The position numbers and the translations under genes were made by a program. This document shows positions 48,740 through 62,220 of a stretch of DNA of 64,000 bases, piece by piece (the stretch's first letter is position 1; the number at the start of each line of letters is the position of its first letter). Location of the stretch: NCBI GenBank assembly GCA_964023205.1, contig OZ026833.1, positions 6,536,138 to 6,600,137 of the forward strand, written 5' to 3'. Under the pieces are notes generated by a model. That model made no database searches, was not told where the DNA came from, and was given only the letters and a program-made list of their open reading frames with translations. Origin of the DNA: Lutraria lutraria. Its lineage: Eukaryota > Mollusca > Bivalvia > Venerida > Mactridae.

Positions 48740-51592
48740 TTAGTCTTTAGAGAGTGATGCGCTCATAGCAAAGTGCACATGAAGACAAGAGTAAAACTAT
48801 GTTTCAATATCATAAACTGTCCCAGTCATTATATGATAAAATTTATTTTCGGGAAGCATCAACTGCATACCTAAATTAGTTTGCATAGAGAGATAGCAAT
48901 AAGTTTCATGCGTATTTAAAAGGTATAGAATATACTGATTGTCACCAGAGACGTTAACACTTTTTATGGCTCATTAGAATAATTATTACAAATTATCAAG
49001 ATGTCTGTTCAGCTGACATCCGACTAGAGATGATTAGAAAAGGGGCCAATAGTATTAATTGTGATCATGCCTCAAATGTCAAATGAAATCATATTTGGTG
49101 TGAAAGTCGGCCCTGAAAATAATGCACTTAGCCATACTTCATATTAGCAAGAATTCACAAAGGCAATGACATAGAGAGTATATCAATAATTTGCTCTTGG
49201 ATTTACTGCAAGAAAATCATGATAAACTAATGATAGATAACTGACATTTACGCTCTGTATTTTATACGGAGACTATAAATAAACTGACCAAAGTAACGTG
49301 TCATAAAATATTGCGTAACCAAGGAGGCGCCTTCGAAGCAATCTGACATGGTCAACAGATCAGCATTGCAGCAATGTATATCGCCCAATATCCAGTATAA
49401 ATATAAATAATACATAGATATACAATAAATGTATGAAATAAATAACTCTCCGTCATTGGATCTTACCCTGTGATGACTACAAATTTTAGTCATGAATAAT
49501 AATTTCATTAGTCGAATTATTGTAAAAATCAGCACATTTGAAAAAAAGCGAAGTCAGGTAAAATATTAACGAATATCAACACTTGTTCCAAGTTTAATAA
49601 ACATACTTTATATAAATATATACTCTTAAATAACTTGTCATATCTCATATGATAAATTGTCATTCTAAAAATGAGATTTAGAAAATAATTTTTTTTTTTT
49701 AATCAGATCAAGAAGTAATTGCAGCTAAACAGAAACACGTACTTAAAATACTGAAAAATCTCGCTACATCGATGCCCCACTTATGTAACAATGCTTGACA
49801 ATTAACATGAAATCTGGTTCAACAATTAGGTTCAGTTCTATATAAAATTAAATGGTATCTAACAGCTAAGGAATTATGATCTGTAGAACATACCGGTAGG
49901 TGAAAAGTGGAGATTTTGAGAGGAAAAACCCCGGAAAATATAAGCTCAGAGTAACGGAAAAAATGTAAACCAGTAGGGTCCAATTTCCATTATCATACCC
50001 TTTCACCCATGGTTGTATAATATATCTATCATTTCTCAAATAAAAAACCTACATATCACAGATCCTTTCCCAGTACATGATTGAATTCTAGAATTCTAGT
50101 AACAAATACAAAAGTAGATAAGGAAATAAAAACCTTTGGCCCTTTATACATGTCTTTTCATTTAGGGAGCTGTTATAACTATAAACATCAAGAAATTAGG
50201 GGAGAGAGGGGGGGGGGGGGCATCACACAGATAGCCTTAAAGAAGAAGGTAACCATCAATCAGTCTATATACAAACCATGCAACATGAGGTATGATTGAC
50301 ATCCTGAAGTATTTTGATCTTTTGATTTTGCTGTGAGAGTTGGAAGATTTTTGCGTTTTACGTCATTTTTCAACAATTTTTTAAGTAAATACACAGCAGC
50401 CGCTTCGCCAAACTAGTTTTTGACAACATAGGGTTGGGCGGGTAACTATAAAATGACTTGTTTGCTGGCCGAGGCTATCATTATTTACATATATACTAAT
50501 ACTGTCTTTGCATGAAAAAGCATCAAAAAGAAAATTCTTCCAACAATAGTGTTATTTGTACTATGAAAAACTGACTGCCAAAATAATTGCTGTGCGGATC
50601 GATAAAAAATAATACAGTAAAAAGTCATAGAGAAATAATTTTCAAATCATGTATTGCACAGATGAAGTGTTTCAAATTATAAATTACAAAGTAATTGCAA
50701 ATAAATAATAGATATATGCCAGTGCAAGAGCTGATATCTAAGGTATATGATGAAAATACAGAACAACAGAACTTCACCATCAAAACCCCTAATTTCTCAT
50801 AGGCATGACCCTTTGTGACTTTCAGTGTAGCCCCAGAGAAAAAGACTGTGCATTAAAAAAAATAACATTAGATATGGACAGAAATATTGCTGATTAAGAA
50901 TTGTTCAAATTTTTACCTCTTAACTTATGATATTTTTTAACTAAACCGTTTTTCTATAAAAAATCTCGAAGTAGAATAAATTGTTAACAACTGATGACAA
51001 TTTCTCAAACGTATAACAAAATGTAACATTTTCACACGGTAGCAATTGTTATCTAATTTGTTAAATTGAGCCCAAAGCAACAAAAATTTGTCTGAAACTA
51101 ATCCCGCCCCAAACCAATAGCAATATAAGCACCTACATATAAGAAAACAAGAGGGGATTAATGTATACATAGCTCGACCCCTTTTGCACCAGGTTAACAT
51201 ATTTCAAGGAGAATGAGACATTATGTGTTGCCAGAGAGACACTGGAGTTTTACATGCAAATAAATAAAGGTAAAATAAATATTAATTAATTAATTAATAT
51301 AAAGCTTTAAATAAATAACCCTATTTCCTAATGTAATACCAACTTCATAATGTCACAGATGGAAAAAACATGCACTCAGCACATTTTTTAAATACATGTA
51401 TGCACATATACAATTAAAAAAATGATTTCCACAATAAATGATCAATAAACAGTCCCAGTAGTGGATGAAAACAGAAAAAAATCTGAGACAAGTTGGAAAA
51501 TCAGGCATTATTTAAACAAAGGTGAATTTCGCACTAAAAAGTATTTTGTATACATGGAGGCTATTGGCAGAAAGGTTAATTTACACACTTAT

Positions 51593-51755
51593 ACAGCCAG
51601 ACATGTAAACAAAGGCCACACTTTGGTAGACAAATGTGGGCTTTATTGACAGTAAGCTTTTATTAGGAGGTCATTTTGTTCCAAATAACTAATAAGAATG
51701 ACCTTTATTCATAGGATGACCTTTATTATAAAGTGGTCGTTTATGAAAGTAAAGT
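51593..51755. mobile_element. pogo-type MITE copy, degraded
   Basis: ACAGCCAGACATGTAAACAA, then AGGCCACACTTTGGTAGACA, TTTATTAGGAGGTCATTTTG and CTTTATTCATAGGATGACCT follow the family order, but the right terminus is no longer recognisable. Confidence 0.55.
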
Positions 51756-53744
51756 TGTTCCGGCAACAACTTTTACATTGGTATAATTGACAATAACACA
51801 TTTGCAACTGATTCAACTAGGCATATTGATAAATATATCCTTAATTACCGTATCTCATACATAAAATTTTGGTGCCATGAATTTGGAACTTTTAGAAAGA
51901 TAAATTGATTTCCCAACTATTTTAGCATCAACATTTTAACTGTTAAAATTAGAATTGCTGTTCAGATAATTTTTGGCCCTCAATCTTTTATGTCTAGTGA
52001 ACACCCTGCAAGATGCAAGAATGCTATTTAACAGATATCATGTCACACATGTATTAGAGAGTGTTCATTTAAGAAGATTTTGAATTTGGAATGTAGAAAG
52101 ACAACACTCTATTTTGTAGAATCTCACCTGATAAAGCTAAAACAAGCCTGCTATGTCCTGTCTAATAGTTATTCCTAGTTCATGAAATATTCCTGTTTTC
52201 ATGACTTCCATTTACAGAGGCATGATAATGGATAACATAAAATACAACATTGAGGATATGGAATTCTTTCGTCTTCTAATCTAGCACTGATTTTGGAAGA
52301 GAGTAATAAATTTACATAGCCAATTTGTCCCAATTTTGTCTGTAAATCATGAAAAATATTGGATCAGTTTAAGAACTATGTTTAAGTATTGGACCCAATT
52401 TTGGATATAAAAACACATGCATTAAACTTGAGTGGTGACAGTAGCTAGTTCAGATATTTCGTAATATGTTTTTCTCAGATTTGTAACAATTTCAGCTATG
52501 TTTTAAAAAAATAATCAAAGAAAATTATTGTGTTAGACAGACAGAATAAAATTGCCTTATTTTCACATGTGCTTTCACAACCAATGGATTTCAAGACGTA
52601 CAACTGAAGGTTAATAAAACGCTTGAAACTGTTCCTTTGAATTCTATGCAAATTAAGTTCAAAAATCAAATATTTTCCCCAAAAAAGACATCAAAAACTA
52701 TCCCCATGATATGCATTCAAATTACCGGAGGTGGAAGAATATGTGAAATATATAATTAACTGAATAACCTAGCTTGCATAGAACTTATGTTGAACGCATC
52801 CGATGCCTGGAAGGGCATTTAAGATATGTAAAGATGAGTTGAAACAATGAAATGGGAAAAGATCGCAGAAAATAAAACCTGTTGAATTAATAACCTAACA
52901 GTCACCCAATGGTAGCATAATAACCTTACCTGAGATCAAAGAAAAGTGTCTGATTGAACAAAAAATTATATACTTTAGCTGAAAGGTTTTGTTTAATGTT
53001 CAAACTTAGCACATTTGTAACATCAAAAAAAATCTGCTGAGTTAAGTGACATGTAGGGACGAAGGAACGGGGGTTCGAGGGAGTTTTGCCCCCCCCATAA
53101 TTTCGACTGTAACAGTAAAAAGGGCTATATACCTCCAAAATGTCCGGCAAAGCCTAAATTTAGTTCCCTAATCTGAGATTGTTTCCTACAAGCCTGACTT
53201 GTAAATTTGAGAACAAATTATTCCTGCCCATTACATTCACCATTCAGGTTCATACCTTTTCTTAACTGGACCTATTTCAAGATTTAAAGCCTTAATTCAT
53301 ATATTTTGAAATATTGATTATCAGATTTCATTTGTGGTTATTTTAAGCTGTTTTGGGGTAAGCTAATACACACCACAATCAAGAGATGTAGGAGAAATTG
53401 CAATTTTGGCAAAAAAAAAACAAATTAAAAAAAAAAAAAAAAAATGCTAATTAATAACAATGTTTGACATAGATGTGTATGGAAATAGAATACATATTTT
53501 TATGATACACAAACTTAAAAACATTCAAATTTCAATAAATTGCAAAATTCATGTGAATATTGTATGATAAAAAAATCGTAAATGACTGGCAAGCGGGTGT
53601 TCAGCTTGGATATGATTCAAAGGCAAGTACGACATAACGAACTTGGAAACATTCATAGAAAAAAAGACATAAAACACAGTTGAATGATTCAAATATATTA
53701 TATATAATTTAAAGGCATCATCATATGCACAAATGTCATAATTT

Positions 53745-53805
53745 CAGGGGAGGTAACTCATATAATATCATTAATCATCATGAGAACCCGAGTTGCCTCC
53801 CCTTG
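53745..53805. repeat. small foldback with AGGGGAGGTAACTC ends
   Basis: CAGGGGAGGTAACTC and GAGTTGCCTCCCCTTG are inverse copies separated by about 30 AT-rich bases. Boxes of the form AGGGAGRTAACT also occur singly at 54919 and 63198; such boxes are common at mollusc repeat ends. Confidence 0.55.
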
Positions 53806-56214
53806 AAGCAAAGGTTTTAAGCAATGAAGCAATGGTGACAAGAAAAAACTTAAATGTGGCTGACACAACTTCTAATTTTGTATAAACACTCATAATGCTA
53901 ACATTCATTTTTGTATACAAATGTTAAAGGACTATTTACAAATTGCAACTGATAACAAACATATTCACAATTCTTTTTTCTGTAGGAAGAAAAATATGAT
54001 CTATATATACAAATAACGTTTGATAAAAGCTATACACAATAGTGACTCATCATGACTATTACATAGTACTCTCTGATAAAAAAAGAGATTTTTTCTATCA
54101 AGTAATATCGGAAAAAAACACTGGTATCTTTTATAAAGACAAAATACAACAATTATTTTAATGTCGATACAAGGAAAAATACAGACAAATAAAACATGAC
54201 TCGCTTTTTAACATAATTGAAAATATAATCTGCATAATTTTAATGGCGATTTCAGTATCAGAAAACTGACGAAAATATGCAATATATCAAAGTGGTAAAA
54301 TATTAAATAATTACCTTCATGTATACTTAATAGCTTTAAAAATGCAAATTTGATATTAAATGAAACTTTCGGTTGGCTTAATTTGGTAAAATCAAAGGAC
54401 ACAAACAAATTACTATTTTATCATATTCCAATATATTCATGATCATATCAGTCATGATCAGTTATACCATTTTTAATCAAGATGGTGTAGAATATCAAAT
54501 TGTTGCTTTCAAGCAGGGCACTAAATATGCAACACATATAAAAAACTAGCATTTTTAAAGCTGTTTAGCACATATCGAAGTTGTTAAAATCGGCAGCCAA
54601 CTACATTTTTCCACTTTCATAAATATAACAGAGAAGTAGCTTTGTAAAAGAGACCATTTCACAATCAGTATCAAAGGCATACAGAATGGTTTCCTGGTGA
54701 TATTTAACCATTACTTAACAATGTTAGCACTTCATAACCTCAAAAAACATACGTGTGCCAAATAAATTATGAGTCAACTAAAATATGACAGTATGAATAG
54801 TACACATAATATACCTTGTATCTCAGCAAACCATCCCTCACTGATCGTATGATTGCCAAATAACAGATTATACTTCAGAGCCAAGAAAGCACTAAGAAAC
54901 ACTCGGGTAAAACAAGTTACCTCCCTTGATCTACTATCAGCCATTTCATTCACTGAAATCTGAACTTACAAAAAAAGCTTCTACATTGAAAATATCATTT
55001 TTTTATGACTCAATTTGTCTTAAAAATTGCTAAAGGATCAGATCAGTGATGGCATTCTTTCCTTAAAATTGCATTTTTTTTTGTCTTTGTTAAAAAATGA
55101 CAGAATACTTTCCATCAGAGTGGTCATTCTTATGAAAAAAAGGAACCCTATCAGGGAATTTTCAGAGGGTAGGTAGGCAGGAAATATTTGTTTTAACAAT
55201 TTATTTTTTATCTTGAACCAAAATACATGGCAGAATGTTATTTTCATATTAAAAAAAAAAATTCCCAAGAGGCCAAAACATGTTGGGCAAGGGTCGATTT
55301 TGGTGGGGGGATAACAGTACCGAAAACAAAACTATTTTTTACAGAGGGCCAGATTATCACTCAGGAATGGTCAATACTGTTTAAACAAAGAGTTTTAATT
55401 TGACTACATGTACCCCAAAAAGCATCAAGAAAATAAATGAAATATCTTTGTAAAACTGTTCGTTCATTAGTGACTAATTTTTAAGTAATGATTGGGGAGA
55501 AATATATATCGAACAACCAGGATATGAAATATTTCATATATTTGAGCATCTACATAATTATATGTTTAATTACCTGATAATCATGGTTACATCCTAGTGT
55601 ATTATTCACAAAAACCCTCAAACATGTCTCAAAAACTGCTATATTTGTTGTAATACGTACATCATTTACCGGTATTTGGAAAGAAACATTCAGGTACAAG
55701 TTTGCAACACCAGTAGGGAACCCAGTGGGAGAGGGGGGGGGGTCCTGAAAATAGCACTTTTGAAGACTACAACTGCACATCTTTTGGTGCTAAGAGGCTG
55801 ATAATGACCTGTGGGAACTTCGATAAACCAGAAATCCTGTATAAACTGGAAAACCGGCACAAACCAGAAATCAGGTATAAACTGGAAAACCTGCACCTCT
55901 GAATATTTATCATTCTGTTGCCAATTTGTTTATAATTCACTGACTTGAGTGAAAGCCCAATTTTTTATTTGACACACTTTACATGATTCACATATAACTG
56001 TAGGATGAAAGACTTATAAATGTATAACTTGCAGTATCATAAATTACTATGCATATATTATAAATACAGTATTGCAAATATTTTGTTTTTCTTACATCTT
56101 AATACTGGAATTTCTTCAACCTAAGCTGTTTTACCAATAAAGTAATTTTGTATAGTTGAAATAAATATCATAAAGATTCGCCATTATTTGTACTTAATCA
56201 TATAACTGGATCAA

Positions 56215-56410
56215 GAGTTTGATGTTAAATCAACAGCCAGAATCATTTGGCATTTTGCCAGCTTTTCAAGGAAGACCCAAGGTGTGCACCAGGGTGGAAC
56301 GACCGACCTCCGACCAACCTCCTGTAAGCCAGCAAGACAACTTCCTCATATATGATTTTCTACTTCGGTTCAGGGTTGGATTCGTACTCACAGTGGCGAA
56401 AGGCTAGTTA
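56215..56410 (-). repeat. SINE-like element, minus orientation
   Basis: On the minus strand it reads GAGTACGAATCCAACCCTGA, GGAGGTTGGTCGGAGGTCGG and GCTGGCAAAATGCCAAATGA. This matches the central domain order of the SINE-like copies at 24820 and 57509. Confidence 0.5.
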
Positions 56411-57281
56411 TATCAAACAATGCCAGAGTTAAAAGATTCAATTAAGTATACTAAAACATCATTAATACAAAAACAACCCAAAAATTAAATGTATTTCTTC
56501 ACCATGAACAGTCATTTAAACCACCTGTTACACTAGGGTGGTTTTTGTTCAACATTCTAAACCCAGATATTTTCCATCACATCCGAGATATGAATATTTT
56601 CTACCATCTCAAACCTTCGTAGAGCTCATAACCTTTCCCATCTGTCAATTATTTGAACACTCAATTTCTTCGATGAGATTTTTTTTGCGATTTCACAAAA
56701 AAGTCCTCCAACCTCTTAGTGAAATGTCTCCAAGTATCTGAACACTCTGTATGAAAACAAGATACATTCAATGACCCTGTAACATGTACAACTGGAGAAT
56801 CGTACATAATATCAACATTCTGGCATGATCAATTTCTCGTTACACGAATCAATATTTAAATAATCATTAGCGTAAAACCATTATTCCATCAATTGAGTAT
56901 TTCAGCCATCCCGATGATGGTTGCCAGGGAAGGTCCTACTTGACCTACTTATTCCAAAGTAACGAGGAACTTGCGGATTTATTCACCACAAACTGAACAC
57001 AGCATCGAGACAAGCTATCCTAGCACAGAACTTTGGGAAATCTTGTCCAGCAGGCAATTCTGCGAACCTTCATCTTGACACAGGATTCTGGGAAATTGCC
57101 CATAAAAACGTACGTCAGTTTACCATCCATACAGCAAGACACAAATCTAGGCTCGATTCTTAATGTCATACACATGATGTATACAAACAGACACGATGTT
57201 ACACACTGTTGCAGTAAGGTATGACATCGGAGTAAATCTGACCAAGAAGCTTTAGTGACAGTCTAACCTTGATGTTTATGG

Positions 57282-60244
57282 TTATAACTCTAATTTTTTG
57301 ACTGCCTTTCTAACGTATCTAACTAGATGTAACAAACTGCTACTTAATGTCAGTGGTCCTTGTTCAGAATCTAGATGAGCAAAGAAATCTGTAAAGATAA
57401 AGAAGAAAACAAAATGAAAATCTTATAATGTTGAAATATAACCTAGTACAAGTATTTATTTATACAAGATCTAAAGGAGGCAACATTTGTGCTGAATTAA
57501 GACTCAAAAAGGGCTCCTGTGGTTGAGTGGTTACAGTCTTTTGACTTGTAATCACAAACAGCTTTTACTAATTGAGTTCTAATTGCAAAAGGGAGCAGAC
57601 AAATCTAATATGTAAGGAAGCTGTCAAGCTAGCAAATGGAAGATTGGGGTTTCTACTCAACGCCAGCCAATCAGAAACCTGCATTTTGAGTCTTGCTTTA
57701 ACACGCAAACAACAAATCTCAGACTTGGTTAAGGATTTCATCAATTTGAGTGAAAAAATCGTAACACATACCTCTTGTCGCGGAATTGGAAATATAACTA
57801 GACGCCTGAGTCCAAAGTTCATGACCCTGTATTAAATGGCTAGAGTTCGTAAAATACTGTTGTGTAATAGAATGAATACGTTGTGGAACAATCACGGAGC
57901 CAGGCGGAACAATCTGACTTTGACTACTTGTCCCGTTACATAACTTTGATGGTGGTTGATCACAGCTTCCCTGAAAACACATACACAAAAAATTATACTA
58001 ACGATTGTTTTGTGACTTATTTTCAAATTCCATTATTTATATCACTTTCCGCTCTTTATATTACTTTTTGTTCTTAATTTCACTTTTTGTTTATGCTCCT
58101 TATTTCAAATTTTGTTTTCTATCTGAATTAATTTTGTAGTTTATAACTGGGTCATTCCTTGTCCAGTTGCAACACATGGCTTTATTCTTGTCCTTAAACA
58201 TATTTGGGGCCATTTTGAGTTTTTTGAGTGAAAGCAATTAAGTCCTTATGCACTGTCAAATCATTTCAAATAAGGCATTGTACAAAAGGACACATGCTAA
58301 ATGTAAGCAGTATTAAGTTGCATTATAAATCTTTCAGCAACTTCGATATCTAAAATAAACAGGTATTCAGGAACGAACACACTTCACAAACAAACAACAT
58401 TTCTGAGCATTTCAAAAGAATGGTAAACATACATCCCCATTAAAACAGGCATGTTTCGCAATCAAAACGTAATTAGGAAAAGTTAGAAAAGATCATTATC
58501 AATATGGCACTAGTTCCTGAAAAAGACAGCAAACACAACTCTAGCTCATTTAAAACAAGAAAACAAATTAAAATTGACAAAAGCTACGAAGCATTCAGGC
58601 ACCAAAAGCCAATTAGTTAAACTCCTCCACATCTCGAGGGCTCAACGCAACACTGTCGTAACTTGTTCTTATTTCAATATGAGTTACGACAATGTTGCGC
58701 TGAGCCCTCGATCTGACTCGTCGGAAATTCCTGTATGATCAAAACAAAACTATAAAATGTGAATGAAAAGAACATGTTTGTGAGTTAGAACCCAATCTAA
58801 CAGCTATTACAAGTAAACAAGAAAAGTTAGAGAAATAAACAAAGATACATTTCTGTTGTTATCAACATTTCTGAACATTGTTCACCATGAAAACTGTTTT
58901 TTATGGGGTCAAAATCTTATTTTGTCCTATACATGCAGAATGTTTAAAACAAAATTAAATAAGAACTTATGAGCTTGATTTCAATTTTTTAAAAATAACC
59001 TTAAGATAGGGAGTCACGTGGCCCTTTAAATATCAGGGGACAGAACTCAGCCACAATATTAATATTACAACCAACAATTATAATTCTCTAAAAGATTCTG
59101 AATTTTCACCATGTATGATGTGTGCACTTTTATTTCACCAATTAAATAAAAGCACAGGATTGTGATTGACAAACACTCTGGGGGATGTACATGTATAACA
59201 CATCTAGCAAAACCTAATTCTTGTACAGATGTGACATCTCAATACAGTAAAATCCCCTGAAAACCAGACCCCTTTTATGAGAATTCTAATTTTCTATGAG
59301 TCAGCTGTTCAGGTGTTTTAATGTACTCATATACAAAATATTATATCAATATATCAATTTTGAAAAGGGCAAATCCACAAAGAAGCAAAATTACAGTCTC
59401 GAAAATCAAGATGGGTTTAAGTAAGACTACAATACTTACCACCGAACCAACAGAGCATACACTATTGGCTGGAGAAGGTGTCGGCGACATCGGAGAAGGT
59501 GTTCCGGTTGATCGGTTCCAGCTAGGCTGGTGTGGAGACGGAGCTGACGGTGGTTTTGGTTGTGAACTTGACTTAGAAGTCTGAAATATCAGCCATTAAA
59601 CATGTGGTAAAGCTCAAATTTTTTATGGTAATTTATTACTCAATATATTACGATACTAAAGATGCAATCATTGTAATAAAACAATGAAATATTGCTTGTA
59701 ACAGAGCTACATGTCTAGTAATTCTATACTTGCACCTGGCAGGAGTTATATCTATATTATACCCATTATCTCAAACTTCATTTTTAAAAATTGCAAAAAT
59801 TACATAATCATGAAATGATAACGAAAATCGAGCAAATTTTAGAATTTACAGAAAAAACAGTCAAATCTGTGTTTGCAGGCTCCTTTGAATAAAGCCCACC
59901 CTGTGACTAACAGCCATTCTTTTAAAAACCATCACTGATAACTGATAACAAATTGACCTATGAATAAAGGCCATCTGTCAATTAAGGCCACATTATTATC
60001 TTTCCTAGTGGTGGTCTTTATTTACAGGATTACCTGTACGATAGTTAATCCATCTATTAAAAGATCTAGATGCAGTTCAATAAATTATAAATGAAATTAA
60101 TGTTCGTGTATTATGATATTAAGTTTCCCTGCAAGATGCGCACTTACCTTATTATAATTGTCTTCTATGATACGTTTCATCTTCACCGTCTCATTTCTCT
60201 TCAGATAATACAGTTTCAGACACACCAATGCCTGGATGCGTAAA
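57282..60244 (-). CDS. AFF4: AF4/FMR2 (AFF) family protein, C-terminal exons
   Basis: Four exons on the minus strand: 60148-60244, 59440-59580, 57772-57970 and 57282-57388, giving the last 180 residues and a TAA. Phases fit at each junction. The first encodes LRIQALVCLKLYYLKRNETV, corresponding to the family's R-x-Q-x-L-x-x-L-x-x-x-x-LKK segment. The second is a Ser/Pro-rich linker (GTPSPMSPTPSPANS). The third contains VIVPQRIHSITQQYF and HELWTQA, the fourth FFAHLDSEQGPLTLSSSLLH and LVRYVRKAV. These match the C-terminal homology domain of AFF1-4 and Drosophila Lilliputian. AFF proteins are nuclear scaffolds of the super elongation complex that recruit P-TEFb; this C-terminal domain mediates dimer formation. 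Which paralogue is meant is uncertain, as most invertebrates have one; AFF4 is given as the best-known SEC scaffold. The remaining exons lie above 60.25 kb or outside the window; I found none. Confidence 0.85.
57509..57665 (+). repeat. tRNA-headed SINE in the last AFF intron
   Basis: The head GGCTCCTGTGGTTGAGTGGT looks like an A-box, followed by GAGTTCTAATTGC where a B-box is expected. It continues with TAAGGAAGCTGTCAAGCTAG and GGGGTTTCTACTCAACGCCA, the central domain also seen at 24820-25045. It lies wholly in the intron between 57388 and 57772 and is opposite to the gene. Confidence 0.55.
58633..58713. mobile_element. foldback hairpin element, copy 2
   Basis: Left arm CTCGAGGGCTCAACGCAACA then CTGTCGTAACT, right arm AGTTACGACAATGTTGCGCT then GAGCCCTCGA, 18-nt loop. 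It is the reverse-oriented relative of 45611-45694, including the loop (TTCTTATTTCAATATG versus CATATTGAAAAAAGAA). It lies in the AFF intron between 57970 and 59440. Confidence 0.75.
59858..60039. mobile_element. pogo-type MITE copy in AFF intron
   Basis: Starts CAGTCAAATCTGTGTTTGCA, has GAATAAAGCCCACCCTGTGA, ATGAATAAAGGCCATCTGTC and GGTGGTCTTTATTTACAGGA, then decays near ACCTGTACG. Same orientation as the copy at 33894. It ends about 110 nt from AFF exon 60148-60244. Confidence 0.65.
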
Positions 60245-60471
60245 CTGGAAAAAAAAAGAAGTCGTAACAAACCAAATTAATCACAAATAGACATAAGCCA
60301 TTAGTTTTATGCATGCTCAATAAGCCGACAGGAACCTACAAAAATAAAAACACATCAGAACACTATGTACTTCAGGTCTGTAATTATTTGTCTCTGTTAT
60401 ACAAAGACTACAGACTACGGTGTTACAATCGTAATAACCACAACTTAGAATGAAGAATGGAACAAATAAGT

Positions 60472-60720
60472 GACCAATGAAGTATGACACTAATATCTGA
60501 CCAATGAAGAATGGCACTAATATCTGACCAATGAAGTATGGCACTAATATCTGACCAATGAAGTATGGCACTAATATCTGACCAATGAAGTATGGCACTA
60601 ATATCTGACCAATGAAGAATGACACTAATATCTGAGGTATGAAGTATGGCACTAATATCTGACCAATGAAGTATGGCACTAATATCTGACCAATGAAGTA
60701 TGGCACTAATATCTGAGCTA
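60472..60720. repeat. 27-bp minisatellite, about 9 copies
   Basis: The unit is GACCAATGAAGTATGGCACT followed by AATATCT. Because 27 is divisible by three, two minus-strand frames remain open and give repeated IGQILVPYF or HWSDISAIL peptides. These are by-products and not genes. It lies upstream of AFF exon 60148-60244, probably in an intron. Confidence 0.9.
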
Positions 60721-61187
60721 TGAAAACCATTAAGGCCAGAAAGGTCACTAATTGACCCTGATTGTTGCTGCAACATAAAACCCTACTGGGAAAAAACCTA
60801 ACACTTCAAGGACTATCCAGCAGAATTATAAAGTTACAATTAATAAACCATTGAAATAATCAATGAATTATAAAATATGTAATAATACACTAATGAAAAT
60901 GAAATTACATTCAGAGGGAAAATTGGTGGATAATTAGCAACATGCAATCATTTTAATTGTCCTTTCCATTCCATATAATGTGCTGGCACTGATTAATACA
61001 TAGCATGTTAAAATTCATCATGGCAAAATGAAACATTTCCTTAATTATGCTTTGACACAAGTAATGGTGTAGGTGAGAAAGGGGTCATCGACAAGAAATG
61101 TAAACCATAAAAAATCATCATCATTATCTCCTATGTACCATCAAGTTTAATTATCAAGATGCATGACAAGCAATTTAGAAACAATCA

Positions 61188-61600
61188 TTCTTTTCAATAC
61201 ATTCAGCACCACAATCCTTATCATCATCACAATCACCATCATTATCATCAACAGAAGAATTTAGAAATCAGCACCAACACTACAATAAGTACCACAATTA
61301 TCATCAGCAGCATCACAGTCATCATCATCATCATCACACTCACCATTATCACAAATATCATTATTATCAATAACAGTATCATCATCATCACTACATTCAG
61401 CACCACAGTCATCATCATCATCATCACAATCACCACCATCACAAATATCATTATTATCAATAACAGTATCATCATCATCACTACATTCAGCACCACAGTC
61501 ATCATCATCATCAACACAATCACCACCATCACAAATATCATCATTATCACTAAAACCATCACTACATTCTATATCACAGTGGTTCCAATCAGCATTAGTT
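61188..61600. repeat. ATC/CAT microsatellite with 90-bp higher-order unit
   Basis: Trinucleotide CAT-rich sequence organised in a 90-bp unit. The landmark CACAGTCATCATCATCATCA occurs at 61314, 61404 and 61494. Frames on both strands stay open (Asp-rich on one minus frame, Ile/Thr-rich on plus) for compositional reasons only. A shorter related tract lies at 63850-64000. Confidence 0.85.
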
Positions 61601-62099
61601 GTGATTTTCATTATCACTGTCATTATCTTATTGACATTTGATAAGTCTTGAAGGTGCAATTAAATTAAGTACATTCATAAATAATCCACATTGATGAGCA
61701 TGCATCAGTAATCTGGCGAGTTTAACTATTTATCCCCTAGGAAATAATGTTTACCTAAATGGTACAACATGTAGATTAAGCCGATTTTATAGACCAATTA
61801 TATGCATAATATGTTTGAAGTAATGCGTTTTAATCATATTATCATCCCTGCCATACATATTAATACAATTTCAATGCACCATTTTAAAAATAACTGATGT
61901 AATAAGTTGACCCAGATTAGACTAAAGTGCAAGTATATTCAAGGCAGAAATATTCCATAACCCATAAAGCCCTAGAGTACAAGAATACCCATATTCAAGA
62001 CAGAACAACAACAACCATTTATGCCCCTTTTCAACTGTCCAAGTCATAGGAGGCAGACAGTTTATCAAATCATTGTTCCTGGAAAAAACCAGTACTAAA

Positions 62100-62220
62100 C
62101 TTCCATCCTCCATAAACAACCGCAAAGAGACATGGTCGGTAGACGGGCTCGAACCCACGACCCTCTATCAGTTATTGGAAGTCAGCAACCTTTAAACCAC
62201 TGACAGATGGAGGTGTGTCT
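62100..62220 (-). repeat. tRNA-derived SINE head, minus orientation
   Basis: The minus strand reads CCATCTGTCAGTGGTTTAAA, then GGTCGTGGGTTCGAGCCCGT. The second contains a perfect B-box (GGTTCGAGCCC). The 5' and 3' ends do not pair as an acceptor stem, so it is a tRNA-like SINE head and not a functional tRNA gene. Confidence 0.6.

Larger units (their letters stand above)
48743..57230. other. long AT-rich stretch, no gene recognised
   Basis: Possibly intergenic, in part the 3' UTR of the AFF gene ending at 57282. Open frames are short and lack motifs. It contains a TTAATTAATTAATTAAT run at about 51282, poly-A at 53410-53443, poly-G at 50211-50220 and 55732-55741, a TTACCTCCCTTGAT box at 54919, a short foldback at 53745-53805 and a MITE at 51593-51755. 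Confidence 0.5.

Noticed and set aside
57719..57988. AFF frame continuing past 57772 to a stop at 57719
   Set aside because: Reading through gives FFTQIDEILNQV, which resembles the family, but a GTATGT donor at 57771 and the exon at 57282-57388 restore the full FF-x-x-LD...GPL...LVRY motif in phase. The read-through could still be a minor isoform.
60317..60776. Minus-strand frames of 143 and 117 codons with hydrophobic repeats
   Set aside because: Products of the 27-bp minisatellite; no unique domain, and located in a probable AFF intron.
61159..61659. Plus frame of 160 codons and Asp-rich minus frame of 132 codons
   Set aside because: Composition of a CAT/ATC microsatellite; no other protein features.
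62100..62220. Functional tRNA gene on the minus strand
   Set aside because: A perfect B-box is present, but the acceptor stem ends do not pair, so it is a tRNA-derived SINE head.
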